A stretch of 64,000 nucleotides of DNA from JAHJGG01 sp041658785 (GCA_041658785.1 JBAZZL010000002.1:1-64000), one strand, 5' to 3'; positions 17,324-27,067 are shown, numbered from the stretch's first letter. Made by a program: numbers and translations. Notes: generated by a model from the sequence alone, not told the origin.

Positions 17324-18403
17324 ATGCTAAAAGAGATCTTATTATCTTACTTCCCTAAAATCACCCCCAAACGCTACCGCCAACTGGCGGCGGCTTTTTC
17401 TTCATTCGCGGAAATCAAAAGCGCCGGCTTTGATGAGTTCAAAAAGCTTGGCTGGGAAGATGATTTGGCAACCGCGTTTTTGCTCTGGCGGGATAAACTG
17501 GAGGAAGAGAAAATAACTAAGGTTTTAGATCAAGAAAAAATCCATTGCGTTACGCCGAACGATCCGGAATATCCGGCCAACCTCAAACAGATTTATGATC
17601 CGCCCTTTTGCCTGTTTGTCCGCGGCGAATTGAAAAAGGATGATTTTTGCTTGGCCGTGGTCGGCACCAGAAAATTCAGCCGATATGGCCGGCAGATTAC
17701 CGAGGAAATCGTGGCGGAGCTCGCCCGCGCCGGCATTACCATCATAAGCGGGCTGGCGCTGGGGATAGACGGCATCGCGCACGAAACGGCTTTGCAAGCA
17801 GGCGGAAACACGGTTGCCGTGCTCGGTTCAGGCATCAATCGCAGTCATGTCTACCCCAGCGCGCATCGCCGCCTCGCGGAAAAAATCATTCAGGCCGGCG
17901 GCGCAGTCATTTCCGAATACCCGCCCGGCGGCCTGCCAAGCAAATTCACTTTCCCCCGCCGAAATAGAATTATCGCCGGTATGTCGCTCGGCACCCTGGT
18001 AACCGAAGCGGGCGAAGCGAGCGGCGCCCTGATCACTGCCCAATGCTCGCTGGACAACAATCGCGAGGTCTTTACCGTGCCGCACAATATCACTTCGCAA
18101 ACCGGCATCGGCCCCAATAATTTATTAAAACAGGGTGCTCTGCCGGTAACAAACGCTCAAGATATTATTGACGCCTTGAATCTGCGCGACATCAAACAAT
18201 TCGTCTCCAATCGCGAAGTCATCCCCGACTCCCCCACTGAAGCAAAATTGCTTGAACACCTCTCCCGCGAGCCGATTCATGTTGACAGCCTGATCAAACA
18301 ATCCAAATTAGACAGCCCAACTGTAAATAGCACTCTCACGCTCATGGAAATGAAAGGAAAAGTGCGGAATTTGGGCGGGATGATGTATGTGTTGGCGAGG
18401 TAA
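17324..18403 (+). CDS. dprA: DNA-processing protein DprA
   Basis: 359 residues. DprA loads RecA on incoming single-stranded DNA during natural transformation. Rossmann-type core with VVGTRKFSRYG, GLALGIDGIAHETAL, VLGSGINRSHVYPSAH and FPRRNRIIAGMS; C-terminal winged helix (about 295-358). Length is normal. No comEC or other uptake genes are in this window, so competence itself cannot be judged here. Confidence 0.97.
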   Translation: MLKEILLSYFPKITPKRYRQLAAAFSSFAEIKSAGFDEFKKLGWEDDLATAFLLWRDKLEEEKITKVLDQEKIHCVTPNDPEYPANLKQIYDPPFCLFVRGELKKDDFCLAVVGTRKFSRYGRQITEEIVAELARAGITIISGLALGIDGIAHETALQAGGNTVAVLGSGINRSHVYPSAHRRLAEKIIQAGGAVISEYPPGGLPSKFTFPRRNRIIAGMSLGTLVTEAGEASGALITAQCSLDNNREVFTVPHNITSQTGIGPNNLLKQGALPVTNAQDIIDALNLRDIKQFVSNREVIPDSPTEAKLLEHLSREPIHVDSLIKQSKLDSPTVNSTLTLMEMKGKVRNLGGMMYVLAR

Positions 18404-18422
18404 CAAAACTGTCATTCCGAGC

Positions 18423-18448
18423 CCTCGCGGGCGAGGAATCCCTTTTTT
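18423..18448 (+). terminator. Terminator-like hairpin after dprA
   Basis: CCTCGC / GCGAGG stem with GG loop, six bases later a run of six T. The surrounding TCATTCCGAG...GAGGAATCC is a repeat type common in many bacterial genomes. Confidence 0.55.
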
Positions 18449-18454
18449 ATTTTA

Positions 18455-18484
18455 TTGACACTATTCGTTAAACCATGCTAAAAT
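18455..18484 (+). promoter_or_regulatory. Promoter of ECF-S-like gene
   Basis: TTGACA, 18 bases, TAAAAT. The leader to the ATG at 18604 contains GGTTTAATAGTTTAA and its inverted form, a word repeat also present in folC. Confidence 0.6.
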
Positions 18485-18603
18485 GCCGATTAGTTAATTG
18501 GTTTAATAGTTTAAGGGTGCGGACAGGAACTACTTATCTTAATACACACACTATCAAACCAATCAACCAATAAACCATTAAACTAATAATCATAACCAAA
18601 TCT

Positions 18604-19272
18604 ATGCGCAAAAAAATCCTCTTCATCGTCCTCTTCGCCCTCGTCGGCTTTGGAGCGATGAAAGTGCCGTTTAGCCAGCTGGTCGGCGCGGAGAATCTCC
18701 GCTTCAGCTTGTTTGACTTTTACGGCCCAATCGCCGGCGCGTTTGTCGGCTCTGTCTGGGGGCTCGTAACTGTCGGCCTCATGCAGTTAATTAACTGGAC
18801 TTTTGCCGGCTTTCCGGTGGACACCGGCACCATCCTCCGTTTCTTTCCGGTGCTGTTCGGCGTCCTCTATTTTGCCAAACATCAAAAATGGACGCTCGCT
18901 ATCCCGGTTCTCGCCATGATCGCCTTTTGGGCGCATCCCGAAAGCCGCGCGGCTTGGTACTTCGCGCTTTATTGGACCATCCCGCTGATCATGTATCCTT
19001 TCCACAAAAAATTTATCTTTGCCCGCGCCCTTGGCACTACTTTTACCCAGCACGCGGTCGGCGGCGCTCTCTGGGTCTGGGTGTTCAACATGAAAGCGGC
19101 GCTCTGGATCGGCCTGATTCCAGTCGTTTGGAAAGAACGAATGCTGATGGCGATCGGCATTACCATTACTTATATTGTCTTTAATTATCTTTTCAGCTTG
19201 GTGCAAGTAAAAACTAGCTTCAAACTCCCATTTGTTACGCTCCATCCGCGGTTCGTCGTCCGAACAAAATAA
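18604..19272 (+). CDS. Membrane protein, ECF transporter S-component-like
   Basis: 222 residues with about six hydrophobic helices. The N-terminal pattern LVGFGAMKVPFSQL followed by FSLFDFYGPIAGAFVGSVWG resembles substrate-binding S components of energy-coupling-factor vitamin transporters, which have a conserved small-residue helix of this kind. No ECF ATPase or T component is nearby, so it would have to share a distant module. The call rests on topology and a short motif only; another small transporter family is possible. Confidence 0.5.
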   Translation: MRKKILFIVLFALVGFGAMKVPFSQLVGAENLRFSLFDFYGPIAGAFVGSVWGLVTVGLMQLINWTFAGFPVDTGTILRFFPVLFGVLYFAKHQKWTLAIPVLAMIAFWAHPESRAAWYFALYWTIPLIMYPFHKKFIFARALGTTFTQHAVGGALWVWVFNMKAALWIGLIPVVWKERMLMAIGITITYIVFNYLFSLVQVKTSFKLPFVTLHPRFVVRTK

Positions 19273-19277
19273 GCCGC

Positions 19278-19305
19278 GCGCCTCCTTTCAGCGGAGGCGC
19301 TTTTT
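19278..19305 (+). terminator. Intrinsic terminator
   Basis: GCGCCTCC / GGAGGCGC stem followed by TTTTT, 6 bases after the stop of the preceding gene and only 6 bases before the folC start codon. Confidence 0.85.
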
Positions 19306-19310
19306 CTGTT

Positions 19311-20651
19311 ATGACATTTAATGACACTTACAATTATCTTCTTTCTTTGCAAAACCTCCCGCGCAAAGAATACATGAATCACCCGCGCCACTGCGGCATT
19401 TATTTGAAACGTCTGCAATTTTTCCTGAACATTCTGGGCAATCCGGAAAAGAAAATCCCCCGCTACATCCACGTCGCCGGCACCAGCGGCAAGGGCTCAG
19501 TAACGGCTTTCTTACATTCAATTCTCCAAGCCGCCGGCAAAAAAGTCGGATCAACTCAATCCCCCCATCAGACCGCGATTACCGAACGCTGGAAAATCGG
19601 CAATCAATACATGAACAAAAAAGAATTTATTGATTTGGTGGAATTTATTAAACCAAAACTTGACGAATACATCCGAACCACGCCCTACGATATGCTCTCG
19701 TTTTTTGAAATAATAGAGGCAATCGGTTTTATTTATTTTGCCAGACACAAAGTTCAATGGCTGGTGCTGGAAACCGGCTGTGGCGGACGATTTGATTCCA
19801 GCAATGTTATTCCGCGTAAAGACATCGCTGTCATCACCACCATCGGCCTGGATCACGTCGGCATCATCGGCGACAACAAATCGGAAATCGCTTATGAAAA
19901 GGCGGGAATAATCAAGCACGGGTGCAAAGTGTTTACGATGGAGGGAGATGAAAAAATAGTTGGCATTATTGAGAAAGAATGTGAAAAAAACAAAGCCAAA
20001 TTAAATCACGTATCACATACCACTTATCACGTATCAAATTTTAATTTAAATAATACTCAATTCATTTATCAAAACGAAACTTTTTGCCTTTCAACCATAG
20101 GCGAACACCAAGTAAAAAACGCGATTTTATGCATTGAAATCGCTCGGGCTCTCGGCATACCAGAAAACGCCATCAAAACCGGCCTAGCCAAAACCAAGCA
20201 ACCCCTTCGCATGGAGATTGTATCAAAAAATCCGCTGATTATTCTTGACGGCGCGCACAATCCGGACAAGATGGGGACGACTGTGGCGACACTTCAGCAC
20301 TTCAGCACTTCAGCACACAAACCAATAAACCAATCAACTATTAAACCAATAAACTTAATTGTTGGTTTTTCATCCGACAAAAATTACCTCCAAATGATCA
20401 AACAACTCTCCACCCTGAAACCAAAATCCATCGCCTGCACAAGAAACACGGTCAACCCTTTCCGCAAAGTGGCCGACCCGCAGGATATTGCCAGAAGATT
20501 CAAAAAATTTTTACCCAAAAGTAAAATCCAAATTTTCCTGGACCCGCGCGCGGCGTTGAATTGGAGCAAAAAACAATATAAAAAAAATAGTGGCCTGATT
20601 CTGGCCACTGGGTCTATTTTTTTGAGCGGGGAATTGCGCCACCGACTCTAA
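19311..20651 (+). CDS. folC: Folylpolyglutamate synthase / dihydrofolate synthase
   Basis: 446 residues. Mur-ligase-fold enzyme that adds glutamate to folates. P-loop GTSGKGS at 57-63, the T-Q-SPHQ motif near 82-86, GCGGRFDSSNV, TTIGLDHVG and ILDGAHNPD. Residues about 325-351 (HFSTSAHKPINQSTIKPIN) are encoded by CACTTCAG and AAACCAATAAACC word repeats and look inserted between conserved blocks. No other folate genes are in the window. The terminator of the preceding gene almost touches the ATG, so its promoter must lie in or before that gene. Confidence 0.93.
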   Translation: MTFNDTYNYLLSLQNLPRKEYMNHPRHCGIYLKRLQFFLNILGNPEKKIPRYIHVAGTSGKGSVTAFLHSILQAAGKKVGSTQSPHQTAITERWKIGNQYMNKKEFIDLVEFIKPKLDEYIRTTPYDMLSFFEIIEAIGFIYFARHKVQWLVLETGCGGRFDSSNVIPRKDIAVITTIGLDHVGIIGDNKSEIAYEKAGIIKHGCKVFTMEGDEKIVGIIEKECEKNKAKLNHVSHTTYHVSNFNLNNTQFIYQNETFCLSTIGEHQVKNAILCIEIARALGIPENAIKTGLAKTKQPLRMEIVSKNPLIILDGAHNPDKMGTTVATLQHFSTSAHKPINQSTIKPINLIVGFSSDKNYLQMIKQLSTLKPKSIACTRNTVNPFRKVADPQDIARRFKKFLPKSKIQIFLDPRAALNWSKKQYKKNSGLILATGSIFLSGELRHRL

Positions 20652-20668
20652 CTCTAACTTTACCACCA

Positions 20669-21253
20669 TTATAATGTTTTTAATAACGCTTCTATATTCT
20701 GCATTTCCTGCTCACAATAACTCTGATTTTTCTCTGTTATTTCACCGCTAGTAACAAAATCAAAGAGATATTTCCTTGCCTGACGGATTATCCGTTTCAC
20801 TTCGGAAACAAACGACCCCTCCATGACCATCCGTTGCAACCGTTCCAGCGATTCGTACTCCCTCGTCTGCGACAATGCTTGTTGGGTATCCTCTTCGGAA
20901 AAACTAGAAAATTCTTTCATCGTCTGAACACCCAGCTTCACCGCCTCAAGATAAGTGGCTAAAAAACCAACAAATCCTTCTTTATATTCTTTAAGCGCAA
21001 CGGTCACCCGACGCACATCTTCCGATTTGCTCTTGTCGTTTGTATTTTTTTTCAACCATTCCTGTCGCCGTTCAATAGTATGGCAGGCCGTCTCAATATC
21101 ATTTTGGGCAGAGAGAAAAATCCGCGCATTTTCAACGAGCCGCATAAACGGCGATTCCTCCCCCCTAACATCCGGTGGCGGCGGCTGTCTTACTAACCGC
21201 GGTGTTTTCTCTTCTGGCGGGATTGGCGGTTTAGTTTTTCTTTCCTCGGTCAT
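20669..21253 (-). CDS. Hypothetical soluble, mostly helical protein
   Basis: 194 residues, not recognised. Pro-rich, charged N-terminus (about 1-35), then largely helical and charged sequence with no signal peptide or membrane segment. The start is supported by convergent layout with folC and divergence from topA; the reading frame is long and free of rare features. No functional clue from the neighbours. Confidence 0.6.
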   Translation of the reverse strand: MTEERKTKPPIPPEEKTPRLVRQPPPPDVRGEESPFMRLVENARIFLSAQNDIETACHTIERRQEWLKKNTNDKSKSEDVRRVTVALKEYKEGFVGFLATYLEAVKLGVQTMKEFSSFSEEDTQQALSQTREYESLERLQRMVMEGSFVSEVKRIIRQARKYLFDFVTSGEITEKNQSYCEQEMQNIEALLKTL

Positions 21254-21298
21254 ATATCAAAATTGCAACAAAATCTATATTACCCATCCTATCATAAT

Positions 21299-21327
21299 TT
21301 GACAATCTTGACAAACTCGTCTATGCT
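21299..21327 (+). promoter_or_regulatory. Promoter of topA
   Basis: TTGACA, 17 bases (containing a second TTGACA), TATGCT, ending 9 bases before the topA ATG. The transcript would be leaderless or nearly so. Confidence 0.7.
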
Positions 21328-21336
21328 ATTTCCCGT

Positions 21337-23727
21337 ATGAAGACATTAGTTATCGTTGAGTCCCCCACCAAAGCCAAAACAATTTCTAAATTCCTCGGCG
21401 CGGATTATACCGTGGAATCTTCTTTTGGCCATGTGCGCGATCTGCCAAAAAGCAAGATGGGGATTGATATTGAAGGCGGCACTTTTGAGCCAAAGTACGT
21501 TGTCTCGCGCGAACGCGGTAAAAATGTAAAAAAACTGAAAGATTTGGCAAAAAAAAGCGATGAGATTATTTTCGCTACTGACGAAGACCGCGAAGGCGAG
21601 GCCATCTCCTGGCACCTTGCTTATCTATTGGATATTGATCCGGCCAAAGCCAAAAGAATCGTCTTTCACGAAATTACCAAGCACGCCATAGATGAAGCGC
21701 TAAAAAATCCCCGACATATTGACCAGCATCTAGTTGATGCGCAGCAAGCAAGGCGCGTTCTTGACCGGCTGGTGGGTTATGAACTCTCCCCTCTTTTGTG
21801 GAAAAAAGTGGCGCGCGGGCTATCTGCCGGGCGCGTGCAATCGGTCGCGGTTCGGCTGATTGTGGAACGGGAACGAGAAATCCAAAAATTCAAATCCGAA
21901 GAGTACTGGACGATTGAGGGTATTTTTAAATCAATCAACAAACAGCAATCTCAGACACAGACGGATCCGCCTCTGGCGGAAACAATCAACAATCAGTTTC
22001 TGGCAATCCTCCATTCAATTGACAATAAAAAACTTGACAAATTTGATCTAAAAACAAAAGCGGACACTGATAAAATTTTGACTGATCTAGACGGCGCTAG
22101 TTATTCAATCTTGAACATTGAAAAAAAAGAAGTCAAGAGAACTCCGCCTCCCCCGTTTACCACCTCTTCGCTTCAGCAAAATGCCCACAACGCGTTTGGC
22201 TATTCGGCTAAGCAAATTATGCGCCTCGCTCAACAGCTTTATGAGGGTGTTAATCTCGGCGCGGAAGGGCATGTCGGACTCATTACTTACATGCGCACCG
22301 ACTCCTTTAACCTGTCGCAAAAATTTCTAAATGAAACCAATGCTTTTGTTAAAAAAGAATATGGAGATAAATATAGTCTGAAAAAACCGCGTTTTTACAA
22401 AACCAAATCAAAAGGCGCCCAAGAAGCTCACGAGGCCATTCGGCCAACTGACCCGGCTCGCGCTCCCGAATCAATCAAACAATATCTTGACCCGCAACAA
22501 TATAAACTTTATTCCCTAATCTGGCGCCGCGCCGTCGCCACCCAAATGGCCGAAGCACGGTTAAACAAAACCACGATAGACATCAACACGACAACACGAC
22601 AACACAACAACACGACAAACACACCTTCGTATCTATTCAGAGCGTCTGGGCAGATTATGTTGTTTGACGGCTGGCTAAAGCTCTATCCGGACATGATGAG
22701 AGAAGAAATGCTGCCAGAATTAACTAAAGAAGAAAAGCTGAACTGTAAAGAATTAAAACCCGAACAGCACTTTACCCAGCCCCCGGCCCGTTATTCAGAT
22801 GCCACACTCGTTAAGGCGCTTGAGGAATTTGGCATTGGCCGGCCGTCTACTTACGCGCCGACGATTTCCACGATTGAAGATCGCGGCTATGTCTTTCGCA
22901 ATGAGGAAAAACGGCTCCAGCCGAACGACATCGCTTTTATCGTCAATGATCTTTTGGTAAAACATTTTTCCCAAATTGTTGATTTTCAATTTACCGCCAA
23001 AATGGAGGAGCTGTTTGACGACATAGAAAATGGCGCCGCCGAATGGCAGCCGGTGATAAAAGATTTTTACGGACCTTTTCATCAGACAATTGAAACCAAG
23101 ACCGCGGAATTAAATAAACAGGACGTGGTGCAAGCGAGAGAAATCGGCATTGACCCCAAGACCGGCAAACCCATTTCCGCCCGCGTCGGCCGCTATGGCC
23201 CCTTTGTTCAACTGGGGACAAAAGACGACGAAGAAAAACCCCAATTCGCTTCGCTGGAAAAAGGCATGAGTGTGGAAACCGTAACGCTTGAACAGGCGCT
23301 AAAACTCTTGTCTTTACCGCGCACGCTGGGGACTGACGCGGAAGGAAACGAGATAATCACTGACCAAGGCCGTTTTGGACCGTATGTAAAGATCAATAAA
23401 CAATTTTTTTCAATTAAACCCAAAGATCCCTACACCATCACACTCGCCGAAGCCCGGGAAATCATCAAAGAGGGGGAAGAAAAAAAAGCCAACAAAACGA
23501 TCAAAGAGTTTCTCGGCTCCGACATTAAAGTGCTGAACGGACGCTATGGGCCGTATGTGACGGACGGAAAAAAGAACGGCAAAATCCCCAAAGATATCAC
23601 TGACCCGGCGGCCATGACGCTCGCGCAATGCGAAGAGATAATGAAAGATGCCAAACCGCCAAAAAAAAGATCTCGACAATTGATTAGATATATAAATAAG
23701 ACCAAAAAAGGACAATTGGTTGCATAA
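21337..23727 (+). CDS. topA: DNA topoisomerase I
   Basis: 796 residues. Type IA topoisomerase relaxing negative supercoils. TOPRIM domain at the start (IVESPTKAKTI, then ATDEDREGEAISWH), catalytic Tyr318 in GLITYMRTDSF, and C-terminal repeat domains with the signature VGRYGPFVQLG, GRFGPYVKI, GRYGPYVTDG. There is no Cys4 zinc finger in the tail. Residues about 415-431 (NTTTRQHNNTTNT) come from an ACACGACAAC word repeat and look inserted. The last 8 bases overlap the start of the RelA/SpoT gene. Confidence 0.97.
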   Translation: MKTLVIVESPTKAKTISKFLGADYTVESSFGHVRDLPKSKMGIDIEGGTFEPKYVVSRERGKNVKKLKDLAKKSDEIIFATDEDREGEAISWHLAYLLDIDPAKAKRIVFHEITKHAIDEALKNPRHIDQHLVDAQQARRVLDRLVGYELSPLLWKKVARGLSAGRVQSVAVRLIVEREREIQKFKSEEYWTIEGIFKSINKQQSQTQTDPPLAETINNQFLAILHSIDNKKLDKFDLKTKADTDKILTDLDGASYSILNIEKKEVKRTPPPPFTTSSLQQNAHNAFGYSAKQIMRLAQQLYEGVNLGAEGHVGLITYMRTDSFNLSQKFLNETNAFVKKEYGDKYSLKKPRFYKTKSKGAQEAHEAIRPTDPARAPESIKQYLDPQQYKLYSLIWRRAVATQMAEARLNKTTIDINTTTRQHNNTTNTPSYLFRASGQIMLFDGWLKLYPDMMREEMLPELTKEEKLNCKELKPEQHFTQPPARYSDATLVKALEEFGIGRPSTYAPTISTIEDRGYVFRNEEKRLQPNDIAFIVNDLLVKHFSQIVDFQFTAKMEELFDDIENGAAEWQPVIKDFYGPFHQTIETKTAELNKQDVVQAREIGIDPKTGKPISARVGRYGPFVQLGTKDDEEKPQFASLEKGMSVETVTLEQALKLLSLPRTLGTDAEGNEIITDQGRFGPYVKINKQFFSIKPKDPYTITLAEAREIIKEGEEKKANKTIKEFLGSDIKVLNGRYGPYVTDGKKNGKIPKDITDPAAMTLAQCEEIMKDAKPPKKRSRQLIRYINKTKKGQLVA

Positions 23728-25213
23728 AACGCACTCTGTGCCAAAAAAAAAAGAAACAATTGATGATTTGATAAATAAGGTCTCGGCGTATACGGCTAAA
23801 GCAGACATAGAGATCGTACGCCTGGCTTTTGATTTTGCCAACGAAGCGCACAAAGGCCAACACAGAAAAACAGGTGAAGCATATATAGAGCACCCGTTGG
23901 CCGCTGCTCACCTGTTGGCCGATATGCGTATTGATCCAGTAATAATCATTGCCGCGCTATTGCACGATGTTCCAGAAGACACCGATGTATCATTGGATGA
24001 AATAGAAAAAAATTTTGGCGCTGAAATTGCATCACTTGTCAGCGGCATTACAAAATTGGGAAAACTCAAATATAGGGGAGTAGAACGATACATCGAAAAT
24101 CTTAGAAAAATGTTTGTCGCCATGGCAGAAGATGTGCGGGTGATGATTATCAAATTTGCCGACCGTATTCATAATCTGCAAACCCTGGATGCTCTGCCGC
24201 CGCAAAAACAATACCGCATTTCACTTGAAAGTTTGGAAATTTATGCTCCAATTGCCAATCGGCTGGGCATGGATGAAATGAAATCAAAATTGGAAGATCT
24301 GTCATTCAAATACGTTTATCCAAAAGAATACCAAAGAATCAAGATTCTCAGAGAGAAAAAAATTGAAGGAAAAGAAAAATACTTCACAGAAGTGCAAAAA
24401 ATAGCAAAAAAAGAAATGGAAAAAGCGGGAATAAATATCATTGAAATATCCGGCAGAAATAAACGGCTATATAGTTTTTACAAAAAATTGCTTAAAAAAA
24501 ATAATGACATCAATAAAGTCTACGATCTGATAGCTATCCGAATAATTGTAAAAACTGTAGCCGACTGTTACGCTGTACTCGGCATCCTGCATAATATTTG
24601 GAAACCGATGAAAGGAAGAATTAAAGACTATATTTCCCAGCCCAAACCTAATGGATATCAATCATTGCATACTACGGTATTCGGAGAGGATGGAGAACTG
24701 GTGGAATTCCAAATCAGAACACAGGAAATGCAGGACGAAGCGCAATATGGAGTAGCCGCGCACTGGCATTATGATGAACACGGATCTCGCGTACCCAAAA
24801 AACAAATAAAATGGGTAAAAGAGCTTGCGGAAATACAAAAAGACATACTTTCCAAACTCTCTGATTTGGAGGAAATAAAAATTGATTTTTTACAATCACG
24901 CATTTTTATATTTACGCCAAAAGGCGACGTAATTGACCTGCCGGAAGGAGCCGTGCCGGTAGACTTTGCTTATCACATTCATTCAGATATCGGAAATAAA
25001 TGTATCGGAGCGCGCATCAACGACAAGATGGTTAGTCTGGATACCGAGCTTAATAGTGGCGACATGGTAGAGATAATTATCGACAAAAATCGCAAAGGGC
25101 CCAGCCGGGATTGGCTCGACTTCGTAAAAACTCACACCGCAAGAGCGAGAATAAAAGCGGAACAAAAAAAATCTTTAACCGGATGGTTAAGATCAGTTCT
25201 GCCAAAAAAATAA
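23720..25213 (+). CDS. RelA/SpoT homologue, (p)ppGpp synthetase/hydrolase
   Basis: 497 residues. HD hydrolase domain with LLHDVPEDT (His82-Asp83) and KFADRIHNL, synthetase domain with the conserved KP(K/N)GYQSLHTTV and QIRTQEM, and a TGS domain from about 395 (IFIFTPKGDVIDLP, VDFAYHIHSDIG). It stops after TGS, so the ACT and other regulatory regions of long RSH enzymes are missing. Start is TTG at 23720, which has AAGGA at good spacing; GTG at 23738 is the alternative. It overlaps topA, so the two are probably cotranscribed. Confidence 0.93.
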   Translation: MHKTHSVPKKKETIDDLINKVSAYTAKADIEIVRLAFDFANEAHKGQHRKTGEAYIEHPLAAAHLLADMRIDPVIIIAALLHDVPEDTDVSLDEIEKNFGAEIASLVSGITKLGKLKYRGVERYIENLRKMFVAMAEDVRVMIIKFADRIHNLQTLDALPPQKQYRISLESLEIYAPIANRLGMDEMKSKLEDLSFKYVYPKEYQRIKILREKKIEGKEKYFTEVQKIAKKEMEKAGINIIEISGRNKRLYSFYKKLLKKNNDINKVYDLIAIRIIVKTVADCYAVLGILHNIWKPMKGRIKDYISQPKPNGYQSLHTTVFGEDGELVEFQIRTQEMQDEAQYGVAAHWHYDEHGSRVPKKQIKWVKELAEIQKDILSKLSDLEEIKIDFLQSRIFIFTPKGDVIDLPEGAVPVDFAYHIHSDIGNKCIGARINDKMVSLDTELNSGDMVEIIIDKNRKGPSRDWLDFVKTHTARARIKAEQKKSLTGWLRSVLPKK

Positions 25214-25237
25214 AAAATCAAATAGTCTCTGCTCTAA

Positions 25238-26095
25238 TCAAGACAATTCCTCCATCAACCTCCTCAGCTCTTCTCTTGAATAATACTCAATCACTATCGT
25301 TCCCCTTTCTCCTCTTTGGGTAATATGCACTTTTGTGCCCAAGTTCTCTTCCAAAAGCTGTTCTTGCGCCAACAGATTCGGATCACGACGGACAGAACCT
25401 TTTCTTGATTTTGGTCCTCTGGCTGCAACCGTCCGCTCAACATCCCTTACGGTCACCGACTCCCCTATCATGCTGGAAAATACCTTCAATTGATCCTTTT
25501 GATTTTTCAAGCTCAAAAGCGCGCGGGCTTTGCCGGCGCTTAATTTGCCATCAACCAACGCCTTTTGGATCTCATCTGGCAAATCTAGCAGCCTGATTGT
25601 GTTGGCAATCGCCGATCGGCTCTTGCCCACTTGGTCGGCAATTTCTTGCTGTGTAAGACCAAACTCATCAATTAAGCGCTGATAAGCAAACGCCTCTTCA
25701 ATCGGATTCAAATCCTGCCTTTGGATATTTTCCACCAAGGCGAGCTCCAATTTTTCCTGTTGCGTCGCTGCGCGCACAATAGCGGGAATAGTCGGCAACC
25801 CAGCCATCTGCGAAGCTCGCAAACGCCTTTCTCCAGCCACCAACTCATAACCCCCGTCATCGCGCTCTATTACCGTCACAGGTTGTAATATGCCGTGGCG
25901 CTTGATAGAAGCAACCAAGCCCTCAAGTTCCTGGTGCGAAAAATCGCGCCTAGGTTGCTCGCTATTGGGGACAATTTCAAAAATTGGAATATGCCAAATC
26001 TGATTGCCGTTTAATACCGGTATTTCTTCCTTTTGAACTTTTCTGCGTGTTTTTTGTTGTGGAATTAATGAACCCAAACCCTTTCCGAGTGCCAT
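25238..26095 (-). CDS. parB: Chromosome-partitioning protein ParB (Spo0J)
   Basis: 285 residues. CTP-dependent clamp that loads at parS sites and works with ParA. N-terminal box PNSEQPRRDF, the nucleotide-binding GERRLRA at 88-94, ENIQRQDLNPIEEA, a helix-turn-helix at about 140-165 (LTQQEIADQVGKSRSAIAN) and a short C-terminal dimerisation domain. It is 22 bases downstream of parA on the same strand. No parS-like TGTTTCACGTGAAACA sequence is seen in this window. Confidence 0.96.
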   Translation of the reverse strand: MALGKGLGSLIPQQKTRRKVQKEEIPVLNGNQIWHIPIFEIVPNSEQPRRDFSHQELEGLVASIKRHGILQPVTVIERDDGGYELVAGERRLRASQMAGLPTIPAIVRAATQQEKLELALVENIQRQDLNPIEEAFAYQRLIDEFGLTQQEIADQVGKSRSAIANTIRLLDLPDEIQKALVDGKLSAGKARALLSLKNQKDQLKVFSSMIGESVTVRDVERTVAARGPKSRKGSVRRDPNLLAQEQLLEENLGTKVHITQRGERGTIVIEYYSREELRRLMEELS

Positions 26096-26117
26096 ATTGT
26101 AAATAATAATTCTAATT

Positions 26118-26885
26118 TTATACTTGATGCTTTTCTAGCACCTCCCTTGCCAGTCTCTCATAAGCTTTTGCGCCCTTTCCGCTAGGATCATAATGAAAAA
26201 TTGATTGTCCAAAACTTGGGGCTTCGGCAAGACGAATGGTGCGTGGGATAATTGATCTAAATATTGTATCAGGAAAATATTTATAAAGTTCATTCATAAC
26301 ATCTTCTGACAATCGCGTCCGCTTATCAAACATGGTAATGACAGCGCCTAAAACTTCTAATTCCGGTTTTAGGTGCTCTTGAATCAGTCCAATTGTCTCC
26401 AACAACTGCCCCAACCCTTCCAAAGCATAGTATTCCGCTTGGACAGGAATTAAAATCTCATCTGCGGCAACTAGAGCATTGACGGTCAAAAGCCCAAGCG
26501 ATGGAGGGCAATCAATAATTATATAATCGTACGCGTGTTTAACTTCGGAAAGAAGCTCTGCCAGCTGATATTCTCTGCGCTCCATGTTTACTAACTCAAC
26601 ATTGGCCCCGGCTAAATTTGGAGTCCCTGGCGCTATCCGAAGGCCTTCGTGCGCTGTGTTGTGGACCACATCATGAAGCCGTTTCTGACCAGCCAGGGCT
26701 TCATACAAGCCATATGGCAATTCTTTATATGTAATGCCAAAACCGCTGGTGGCATTTCCCTGCGGATCAATATCAACCAATAATACAAACTTTCCAAATT
26801 CGGCCAAAGCAGCCGCAAGGTTGACAGCGGTTGTTGTTTTACCAACTCCGCCTTTTTGGTTGACAATAGAGATTATTTTACTCAT
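26118..26885 (-). CDS. parA: Chromosome-partitioning ATPase ParA (Soj)
   Basis: About 255 residues from the ATG at 26885; ATG 26891 and GTG 26894 are in-frame alternatives. Deviant Walker A KGGVGKTTT (residues 11-19, with the signature Lys before GG), DIDPQGNATSG (Walker A' / switch) and DCPPSLGLLT. Forms an operon with parB. Upstream (26895-27038) is a self-complementary block of CATGATGCGCG and CATGAATCATG words with no gene. Confidence 0.96.
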   Translation of the reverse strand: MSKIISIVNQKGGVGKTTTAVNLAAALAEFGKFVLLVDIDPQGNATSGFGITYKELPYGLYEALAGQKRLHDVVHNTAHEGLRIAPGTPNLAGANVELVNMERREYQLAELLSEVKHAYDYIIIDCPPSLGLLTVNALVAADEILIPVQAEYYALEGLGQLLETIGLIQEHLKPELEVLGAVITMFDKRTRLSEDVMNELYKYFPDTIFRSIIPRTIRLAEAPSFGQSIFHYDPSGKGAKAYERLAREVLEKHQV

Positions 26886-27038
26886 ATTCATCACGGTACA
26901 CGATGCGCGTAATCATAATTCATGATGCGCGCAACATGAATCATGACAAATTGTTCGAGATTAAGTCATGCTGGGCCTGCCCTGAGCCAAGCCGAAAGGT
27001 GCATCGTGCCGTACGCATCATGATAATTATACACTAAA

Positions 27039-27067
27039 TTGACAAAAAAACCAAAATGGGCTATAAT
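27039..27067 (+). promoter_or_regulatory. Consensus promoter of tRNA-Leu
   Basis: Perfect TTGACA, 17-base spacer, perfect TATAAT, 34 bases before the tRNA. Confidence 0.9.

Noticed and set aside
26895..27038. parS or origin upstream of parA
   Set aside because: The block has CATGATGCGCG-type inverted words but nothing like the TGTTTCACGTGAAACA parS consensus.
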